DNA of 7,253 bases, taken from assembly GCA_937871685.1 (NCBI GenBank), contig CALMOL010000044.1, positions 1 through 7,253 of the forward strand, written 5' to 3'. A program made the translations under genes and the position numbers. The stretch is from an uncultured Verrucomicrobiota bacterium. Lineage in GTDB: Bacteria > Verrucomicrobiota > Verrucomicrobiia > Chthoniobacterales > SZAS-18. Within the stretch, counting starts at the first letter, position 1; every line of letters begins with the position of its first letter. Of the stretch, positions 1-7,253 are shown piece after piece. Below the pieces are notes generated by a model. It was not told the DNA's origin. It was given only the letters and a program-made list of their open reading frames with translations, and did not search any database.

Positions 1-1
1 G

Positions 2-1798
2 CCGCCGCCCACCGCGCCCGCGTGGGCCAAGGAGGTCGTGTGGTATCAGATTTTCCCCGAGCGCTTCCGCAACAGCGACCCGCGCAACGACCCCCCGCGC
101 GAATACCTCGAGTTCCCCGTCGAGCCATCCAAATCCTGGCGCGTCACCCGCTGGACGCAGGACTGGTATGCGCGCGACGATTGGGAGAAGGAACTCGGCG
201 CCGACTTCTACAACCACGGCGTCTTCCACCGCCGCTACGGGGGCGACCTCCAGGGCGTGATCGACAAGCTCCCCTACCTCGCCGACCTCGGGATCAACGC
301 CCTCTACTTCAACCCCCTCTTCGCCGCCCGCTCGCTCCACAAATACGACGGCAACTCCTACCACCACATCGATCCCTACTTCGGTCCCGATCCCAAGGGC
401 GACCTCGCCCTCATGGCCACCGAGACCGCCGACCCGAAGACGTGGAAGTGGACCGCCGCCGACCGGCTCTTCCTCGAAGTCGTGCGCCGCGCCAAGGAGC
501 TGAAGATGCGCGTGATCATCGACGGCGTGTGGAACCACACCGGCCGCGACTTCTTCGCGTTCAAGGACGTGCGCGAGAAGCAGGAAAAATCCCCCTACCG
601 GGACTGGTATAAAGTCACCTCCTGGGACGACCCCGACACCACGCGCAACGAGTTCGACTACGAGGGCTGGTGGGGCCACAAGACTCTGCCCGTCTTCGCC
701 GCCTCCAAGGACGGCACCGACATGCACCCCGGCCCCAAGGCCTACATCTGGGACGCCACGCGCCGCTGGATGAAGCCCGTGGTGGACGGCAAGGAGCTCC
801 CCGGCGTGGACGGCTGGCGCCTCGACGTGGCCGAGGAGCGCACCACCAAGTTCTGGGCGCAGTGGAACGACTTCGTGCGCGAGCTAAACCCCGAGGCCTA
901 CACCGTGGCCGAGATCTGGAAGGACGCCGTGCGCTTCATCGCCGACGGCCACTTCTCGGCTTCGATGAACTACTACTCCTTCGCCATCCCCGTGCGCGGC
1001 TGGCTCGTGGACAATCATCCCAGCGTGCCGCCCACGCGCTTCGTCAAGCTGCTGGAAGACCGCCGCGCCTCCTTCCCGCGCGACACGCAATACGTCCTCC
1101 AAAACCTCCTCGACTCCCACGACACCGAGCGTCTCGCCACCATGGTGGTGAACGCCTCGCTCGCCAAATACGAGCCGCCCGACATCCCCTTCAACGTCGG
1201 CAACAACACCCCGCGCGACAACCGGGGCTACGACGTGCAGCGCCCCAACGCGCGCGCCTGGCGCATCACCCGGATGTGCCTGCTCCTCCAAATGGCCTAC
1301 CTCGGCGCGCCGATGATCTACTACGGCACCGAGGCCGGCATGTGGGGCGGCCACGACCCCGACAACCGCCAGCCCATGGTCTGGGCCGACCTCAAATACG
1401 ATGCCTTCCAGGCCGACCCTCTCGGCCGGCCGCACGCCAAGGACGAGGTGAAGTTCGACCCCGCCATGTTCGCCTGGGTGAAAAGCGCCGTGGCGCTGCG
1501 CCAAAAATACTCCTGCCTGCGCCTGGGCGAGTGCCGCACCCTCGGCGCGTGGGATGCGCAAAATTCCGCCGCCCTCCTGCGCCGCGACGACCAGGGCGCG
1601 CTCGTGATCGCCCTGAATCGCTCCGAGCAATCCCAAACCCTCACCATCCCCCTGCCGGCAGACGCCGCCGCACGCCTTGCCGCGCCAAAGATCCTCCTGC
1701 TGAGCAGCGGTGCTCCCGCCGAGGCGAAGGTAGAGCGCGCGGGCGACGCCTTGAAAATCACCCTCTCCCCGCTCACCGCCGTCGTGGCCGGAGAATAG
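2..1798 (+). CDS. GH13 alpha-amylase-family glycoside hydrolase (neopullulanase/cyclomaltodextrinase-like), 5' partial
   Basis: Predicted retaining glucan hydrolase acting on alpha-1,4 (possibly alpha-1,6) links of starch, pullulan or cyclodextrins. The frame is open to the left edge, reading PAWAKEVVWYQIFPERF across position 38, so the GTG at 38 is an internal Val and the true start lies outside, probably with an N-terminal beta-sandwich. Numbering from codon 38: region I DGVWNH (D162-H167); region II GWRLDVAEE with Arg261 and the nucleophile Asp263; region III VAEIW with acid/base Glu292; region IV LLDSHDTE with His361 and Asp362. GINALYFNPLF and the later IYYGTEAGMWGG segment are also typical of the family. 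The last ~90 residues look like the C-terminal beta domain. All catalytic residues are present, so the enzyme should be active. Exact specificity and secretion cannot be judged without the N terminus. The TAG stop is at 1796-1798. Confidence 0.93.
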   Translation, partial: PPPTAPAWAKEVVWYQIFPERFRNSDPRNDPPREYLEFPVEPSKSWRVTRWTQDWYARDDWEKELGADFYNHGVFHRRYGGDLQGVIDKLPYLADLGINALYFNPLFAARSLHKYDGNSYHHIDPYFGPDPKGDLALMATETADPKTWKWTAADRLFLEVVRRAKELKMRVIIDGVWNHTGRDFFAFKDVREKQEKSPYRDWYKVTSWDDPDTTRNEFDYEGWWGHKTLPVFAASKDGTDMHPGPKAYIWDATRRWMKPVVDGKELPGVDGWRLDVAEERTTKFWAQWNDFVRELNPEAYTVAEIWKDAVRFIADGHFSASMNYYSFAIPVRGWLVDNHPSVPPTRFVKLLEDRRASFPRDTQYVLQNLLDSHDTERLATMVVNASLAKYEPPDIPFNVGNNTPRDNRGYDVQRPNARAWRITRMCLLLQMAYLGAPMIYYGTEAGMWGGHDPDNRQPMVWADLKYDAFQADPLGRPHAKDEVKFDPAMFAWVKSAVALRQKYSCLRLGECRTLGAWDAQNSAALLRRDDQGALVIALNRSEQSQTLTIPLPADAAARLAAPKILLLSSGAPAEAKVERAGDALKITLSPLTAVVAGE

Positions 1799-1819
1799 CC
1801 GGCGGCACCCCGCGCGGTC

Positions 1820-1865
1820 GAGCCATGGAAGCGCCGCTTCGGCGAAGGACCGGCCTTCCTTGCTC
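1820..1865. repeat. Nested inverted repeats in the amylase-rseP gap
   Basis: The 150-bp gap 1799-1948 holds several short inverted repeats. The outer pair is GAGC-cat-GGAAG (1820-1831) with CTTCC-tt-GCTC (1855-1865). Inside lie CGCCG-ctt-CGGCG (1832-1844, perfect) and an overlapping alternative GAAGG-accgg-CCTTC (1844-1858). A further AGGG-acg-CCCT follows at 1901-1911. No T-tract follows, so this is not a canonical intrinsic terminator. It could be a REP-like extragenic palindrome or a factor-dependent 3' end for the amylase transcript. I see no clear promoter in the gap. Confidence 0.4.
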
Positions 1866-1948
1866 CACGGTTCCGGCGACACACCACGCCGTTGCACCGG
1901 AGGGACGCCCTGCTTCCTTGCGCGCCTCCGTCCCCCTCCTGTCCCGTC

Positions 1949-3595
1949 ATGGACCTGCTCTCCCTCGGTAAGAATGTCCTCCTCGTCCTGGAGGTTCTCC
2001 TCATCTTCAACCTGCTCATCATCGTCCATGAGCTGGGGCACTTCCTCGCCGCGCGCTGGCGCGGGCTGGTAATCGAGAAGTTTGGCATCTGGTTCGGCAA
2101 GCCGCTCTGGAAGAAGACGATCAACGGCGTCGAGTATTCCCTCGGCTCCATCCCCGCGGGTGGCTTCGTGGCCCTGCCGCAACTCGCGCCCATGGAAGCC
2201 ATCGAGGGCAAGGGCGAAAACGATCGCGCCGCGCTCCCGCCAGTCTCGCCGCTGGACAAGATCATCGTGGCTTTTGCGGGGCCGCTCTTCTCCTTTGGCC
2301 TCGCCGCGCTCTTCGCCGTGATCGTGTGGGTCGTCGGCAAGCCCGTGCGCGAGGCCGAGGCCACGCGGATCATCGGTTACGTGCCCACCGAGTCGCCGGC
2401 TAAAGACAAGCTGCTGCCCGGCGACACCATCCTTGAGATCGACGGCCATCCCGTGAAGTCCTTCCTCGGGATGAACGACTCGGTGGTCTGGTATGTGATG
2501 CGCTCCGAGGGCGACACCGTGGCCGTCACCGTGGAGCGCGGCGGCCAGCGCCTCGCGCCCATCGAGGTGAAGCCCTTCCGCCCCGAGGCCGCCGGCCCCG
2601 GCCGCACCCTCAAGCGCCAGCTCCTCATCGAGCCGGCCGGCGTGCCGAGCGTCGCGCGGGTGCTCCCCGGCGGCCGCGCCGAGCAGGCCGGATTCAAGGC
2701 GGGCGACCTCATCGTGACCGCCAACGGCAAGCCCGTGTGGCACGAGAATGACCTCAGCCAAGCCTTCGACGCGACGCCCGGCCAGCCTGTGCCCGTCACC
2801 GTGGAGCGTGGCGCGAGCAAGGAGCGCGTCGAGCTGACGCTTCCACCCCTCGCCCTCAAGGTGGGCAGCGTGATGCTCTCTTCGCCCGCCGACAAGGCCG
2901 GCTTCAAGGTGGGCGACATCATCCAGTCCGTGGACGGTCGCCCGGTCACCGCGCTCTCGTTCTCCGACCTGACGAAGGACAAGCTTAACCAGCCCGTGGC
3001 CGTCGCCGTGCGCCGCGGTAACGAGTCGTTGACCCTTTCCGTCACCCCCCTCTACGAGGAAACCCGCAAGCGCGCGATGATCGGCCTCGGCTGGGCGGGC
3101 GACGACGACCTCGCGCTCGCCGCCGGCGGCCGGATGGCGCTGCGGCACCCGAGCGTCGGCGAGTTGCTCATCGAGCCGGTCTATACCATTCGCAACACGC
3201 TGGGCGCCCTTTTCGCGCCGAAGTCCGAGCTGGGTGTGCGCGACCTGAGCGGCCCGCTGGGCATCATGAAGATCTACGGTGGCCTGCTGGCCTCCGAGCA
3301 GGGCTGGCGGCTGGTGCTGTGGTTCTCGGTGTTCATCAACGTGAACCTCGCGCTGATGAACCTGCTGCCCATCCCGGTGCTCGACGGCGGCCACATCACA
3401 CTGGCCCTGGTGGAAGCGGTTCGCCGCCGCCCGCTGAACCTGCGTGTGCTCGAGTGGGTGCAGACCGCCTGCGCCCTGCTCATCATCGGCTTCATGCTCT
3501 ACGTCACCGTGTTCGACGTGCTCGACTGGGGCATCTTCCGCAAAAAGCCCGCCACGCAGACCGAACTGAAATTCACGCCGCCGCCGGGGAAGTAG
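1949..3595 (+). CDS. rseP: RseP-like site-2 intramembrane zinc metalloprotease (M50), three PDZ domains
   Basis: Predicted inner-membrane protease that cuts substrates such as anti-sigma factors or remnant signal peptides within the membrane; the actual substrate is unknown here. The ATG at 1949 gives 548 aa starting MDLLSLGKN just before the first membrane helix. A TTG at 1892 would add 19 unlikely residues, and no close Shine-Dalgarno is seen for either. Helix 1 carries the zinc site HELGH (His27, Glu28, His31). GSIPAGGFVALP and helix 2 with AGP (110-112) follow. PDZ-like modules lie at about 141-200, 232-300 and 305-370, the last two with GFKAGD and GFKVGD loops. Helix 3 ends in NLLPIPVLDGGH, giving the third zinc ligand Asp479; helix 4 is near 507-527. 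E. coli RseP has two PDZ domains and about 450 aa, so this one is long. It lies directly upstream of ispG, a conserved neighbour. Confidence 0.92.
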   Translation: MDLLSLGKNVLLVLEVLLIFNLLIIVHELGHFLAARWRGLVIEKFGIWFGKPLWKKTINGVEYSLGSIPAGGFVALPQLAPMEAIEGKGENDRAALPPVSPLDKIIVAFAGPLFSFGLAALFAVIVWVVGKPVREAEATRIIGYVPTESPAKDKLLPGDTILEIDGHPVKSFLGMNDSVVWYVMRSEGDTVAVTVERGGQRLAPIEVKPFRPEAAGPGRTLKRQLLIEPAGVPSVARVLPGGRAEQAGFKAGDLIVTANGKPVWHENDLSQAFDATPGQPVPVTVERGASKERVELTLPPLALKVGSVMLSSPADKAGFKVGDIIQSVDGRPVTALSFSDLTKDKLNQPVAVAVRRGNESLTLSVTPLYEETRKRAMIGLGWAGDDDLALAAGGRMALRHPSVGELLIEPVYTIRNTLGALFAPKSELGVRDLSGPLGIMKIYGGLLASEQGWRLVLWFSVFINVNLALMNLLPIPVLDGGHITLALVEAVRRRPLNLRVLEWVQTACALLIIGFMLYVTVFDVLDWGIFRKKPATQTELKFTPPPGK

Positions 3596-3639
3596 GAGAG
3601 GGAGCGCTGCTCTCGGAGAGAGAGGCACGGATAAGGTGC

Positions 3640-3792
3640 AGGGCGTGAATCGTGAATGGTAGATCGTGAATCGTGGCGCCGAGGCCAAGGTTCGGGGGTC
3701 GGCTAGGAAAGCAACCGCTTCACTCCCAGCGGTGCGCTTATCCCGGCTGCTCGGCCGACGATTCACGATCTACCATTCACGATTCACGTCCT
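3640..3792. repeat. Palindromic heptamer-arm element E1 (intergenic copy)
   Basis: The arms 3644-3674 and 3758-3788 are perfect reverse complements (31 bp). Extended to 3640 and 3792 they pair over 35 positions with one G-T wobble. Each arm is four 7-bp units: GTGAATC at 3645 and 3666, with variants GTGAATG at 3652 and GTAGATC at 3659. The 83-base centre folds too: GCCGAG (3678) with CTCGGC (3750), and a stem 3706-3719 with 3728-3743 built around CCGCT/AGCGG. The whole element could form one long hairpin in the rseP-ispG transcript. The arms are visibly less GC-rich than the genes. No transposase is encoded, so this fits a non-autonomous MITE- or REP-like repeat. It lies 45 bp before the ispG start and might affect its expression. 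E2 inside ispG is a relative. Confidence 0.85.
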
Positions 3793-3837
3793 ACTCTGGA
3801 ATCAGCGCCGTTCGCGGTTAAACTGCGCTTCTCTCCA

Positions 3838-5868
<2,031 letters not shown>

Positions 5869-5917
5869 GACTGCTCCGCGCGAGGCAAATCAGTCCCGCA
5901 TCGTCATCCCCTGGGAA

Positions 5918-5953
5918 ATGTCCCATGCGAGCGTTTGTTCGCGGTGGGGACAT
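5918..5953. terminator. Hairpin between convergent genes, possible terminator
   Basis: The gap 5869-6021 separates the ispG stop from the stop of the opposite-strand zinc-ribbon ORF. ATGTCCC (5918-5924) pairs perfectly with GGGACAT (5947-5953), and inside it GCGA (5927-5930) pairs with TCGC (5939-5942) around an eight-base loop. CCCATG (5922) with CATGGG (5951-5956) is an overlapping alternative pairing. No T-tract lies on either side, so intrinsic termination is uncertain. The position just after ispG, between convergent genes, is where a bidirectional transcript end would be expected. Nothing else was recognised in this gap. Confidence 0.35.
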
Positions 5954-6021
5954 GGGCCGGGCAGCTCCCGTGGCTCGATGTGATGATGCGCTCGCTTCGG
6001 GTAACGGCGAGGCTGGTCCAC

Positions 6022-6309
6022 CTAGGGCTCGGACTCGTGGTCGCCGGCCCTTTGGGACACCAGGATGTCATGAAGCTTTCGGCAATCGAGGCACCGCACC
6101 GTTTCCGTCGCCGAGACAAAGCCGCAATCCGGCGCTCCGGAAACATCAGCCGCGTAGCCGCAGGCTGGACAGGGGAGGTGAAATTTGCAGCCCGTGAATT
6201 TGCGGATGCTCGAGTCGAAAAAAGTCAGACGGATGACCAGGATTCCGCTGGCAACGTTGCTCCTGACTTCCGCCGCCAGCGCCGGATCGCGAGCGCGTAT
6301 CCGGTCCAC
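6022..6309 (-). CDS. Small zinc-ribbon protein, start unclear, possibly a remnant
   Basis: The ORF ends at a TAG at 6022-6024, and its last ~50 residues read like a compact metal-binding domain: GCKFHLPCPACGYAADVSG, then DCGF, then CLDCRKLHDILVS. The CPxCG and CxxC knuckles are a classic zinc-ribbon arrangement, and the spacing resembles small uncharacterised bacterial zinc-ribbon proteins. No ATG, GTG or TTG lies in frame between the PepSY stop (6225) and the cysteines. The nearest in-frame starts are GTG at 6309 and ATG at 6363, both inside the PepSY gene in another frame, and the residues they add (DRIRARDPALAAEV) look like a shadow of that gene. The start given is therefore provisional. 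It may be a real overlapping gene, one with a rare start codon, or a decayed copy that lost its 5' end. Function unknown; zinc binding is inferred from the cysteines only. Confidence 0.4.
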   Translation of the reverse strand: MDRIRARDPALAAEVRSNVASGILVIRLTFFDSSIRKFTGCKFHLPCPACGYAADVSGAPDCGFVSATETVRCLDCRKLHDILVSQRAGDHESEP

Positions 6310-7253
6310 ACGAGGAACAGCCCGCCCAGCGACGCCACGCCCGCCACGAGCTGCCCCGGCCATCCGAGCGCCTCACCGGTATGGAGGAAGCGCAACCACG
6401 TGCGCGCCCGGCGGCCAGCGTTGAAATCCGCGAAGCTCTCCTGCTTCAGCACCGTGCCGGTGAAGGGGTCCAATTGCCACGTCGGCACCGAGAAAAGCGG
6501 CCAATTCCCCGGCTGGCGGATCGCGGCCGTCACCGCCGGCAATCGCTCGCTGTCGCGCGAGTTTGCGGCCGCGAACCGCAGCGAGATCGTCTCCCATTGC
6601 GCCACCTGCGCGCGCGCCGCGGCGAAGAGCGCGTCGTAGCCGAGTGGCTGCGCATCCGTCGCCGGCCGCGCCACCTCGATCGGCCCCGGCGCGCCGCCGG
6701 GCGGAGGGGGCATGTTGCCCGTGGCCGTGAAGACGAGGTTGCTCGCCCAGCGGTAGGAAATCACCACGCCCGAGAGCGTGAGGACGATGAGGATCGGCGC
6801 GCACCACAGGCCGAGGACATTGTGCCAGTTCCAATCGCGCGCCCGGCCGCGCAGCCGCCCCACGAACCACACCGAAGGCCGCAGCGCCGCCGCCTTCCAC
6901 GAGCGCGGCCACCACAGGTAGAGACCCGTCACCGCCAGCACGAGGAAGGCCGCGTTGCACGCTCCCGTGATCGCCTTGCCCACCGGTCGGGCGTCGTCGC
7001 GCGTGCCCAGCCAGCGGTGCCAGTCCTCCATCGCGCGCAGGAAGTCGCGCGTGCTCTTCGCGCCCGGCTCGGCCACCGCGCCGGTGTAGGGACTGGCGTA
7101 AAGGTTCCGCCCCCGCCCGGCGTTGAAGGCCACCGCCTGCCCCGGATCGGCCGCCACGGTGACGCCGAGCTGCGCCGGCACGTTGGGAAACCGCGCGCGC
7201 ACCCCCCCGCCAGCTGATCGCGGGATAGCCGGGGAGGAGGAATCGGCGGCGGG
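6225..7253 (-). CDS. PepSY-associated transmembrane protein (PiuB-like), 5' partial, probable frameshift
   Basis: Inner-membrane protein of the PepSY_TM family, often found beside siderophore receptors and thought to help with iron uptake or flavin-linked reduction; the role here is inferred. Counting from codon 7202: a PepSY-like segment (GRGRNLYASPYTGAV), DWHRWLG (His62), helix 1 at about 78-98 ending LYLWWPRSW, WNWHNVLGLW (His127), helix 2 at about 130-150, a periplasmic stretch with a second PepSY-like motif (WQLDPFTGTVL), RFLHTGEALG (His274), helix 3 at about 284-306, and a basic tail. The three His motifs are family signatures. The GTG at 7202 is not a convincing start: the next frame upstream reads FLLPGYPAISWRG, which fits a PepSY domain better and would join this frame if the run of seven C at 7202-7208 were six. 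The gene continues past the right edge. The stop is TGA at 6225-6227. Confidence 0.88.
   Translation of the reverse strand, partial: PAADSSSPAIPRSAGGGVRARFPNVPAQLGVTVAADPGQAVAFNAGRGRNLYASPYTGAVAEPGAKSTRDFLRAMEDWHRWLGTRDDARPVGKAITGACNAAFLVLAVTGLYLWWPRSWKAAALRPSVWFVGRLRGRARDWNWHNVLGLWCAPILIVLTLSGVVISYRWASNLVFTATGNMPPPPGGAPGPIEVARPATDAQPLGYDALFAAARAQVAQWETISLRFAAANSRDSERLPAVTAAIRQPGNWPLFSVPTWQLDPFTGTVLKQESFADFNAGRRARTWLRFLHTGEALGWPGQLVAGVASLGGLFLVWTGYALAIRRWRRKSGATLPAESWSSV

Noticed and set aside
884..3766. A 960-codon open frame on the minus strand
   Set aside because: It runs antisense through the amylase and rseP, both of which have clear catalytic motifs. The translation is His/Ala/Gly/Glu-rich with no recognisable domain, typical of a GC-rich codon-bias shadow.
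3673..3837. Upstream GTG at 3673 as the real ispG start
   Set aside because: The added 55 residues come largely from palindrome E1 and show no conservation pattern. The ATG at 3838 precedes all IspG-conserved sequence.
5904..6146. An 80-codon minus-strand frame starting with ATG at 6146
   Set aside because: It overlaps the zinc-ribbon frame, has an Arg/Ser-rich composition and shows no motif; the cysteine-patterned frame is the better candidate.
6381..7217. A 278-codon plus-strand frame opposite the PepSY gene
   Set aside because: Arg/Pro/His-rich antisense shadow of a gene with clear PepSY_TM motifs.

Overview
The window is a GC-rich (roughly two-thirds G+C by eye) stretch of bacterial chromosome. 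The long-form IspG, an RseP-type site-2 protease, the amylase and PepSY membrane protein styles, and the near absence of Shine-Dalgarno sequences suggest Verrucomicrobiota, perhaps the Opitutaceae. That assignment is inference from protein style and composition; no marker gene is present.

Layout. From the left edge to 1798 (+) lies the 3' part of a GH13 alpha-amylase-family glucan hydrolase with all catalytic motifs. A 150-bp gap with nested short inverted repeats leads to an RseP-like intramembrane zinc protease (1949-3595, +), which appears to carry three PDZ domains. Next comes a 242-bp gap almost filled by a long palindromic element (E1, 3640-3792). Then ispG (3838-5868, +) encodes the 4Fe-4S enzyme of the penultimate step of the MEP isoprenoid pathway, in its long insertion-containing form. 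A second, related palindromic element (E2, 5236-5368) sits inside the ispG reading frame. After a 153-bp gap with a hairpin, two genes point the other way: a short zinc-ribbon ORF with no convincing start (about 6022-6309, -), and a PepSY-associated membrane protein (6225 to the right edge, -) that seems to carry a one-base frameshift in a run of seven C.

How the genes relate. rseP next to ispG is a conserved pairing; in many bacteria dxr joins them, linking isoprenoid synthesis and envelope proteolysis genes. The amylase and PepSY genes look like independent neighbours.

The most interesting feature is the palindrome family. Each element has two long inverted arms of four 7-bp units (GTGAATC-like) around an unrelated, self-folding core. 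One copy is intergenic with near-perfect arms. The other is read as about 45-50 extra amino acids inside IspG, in the one phase that its arm sequence leaves open. This resembles in principle the palindromic elements found inside Rickettsia genes, but the sequence is different.
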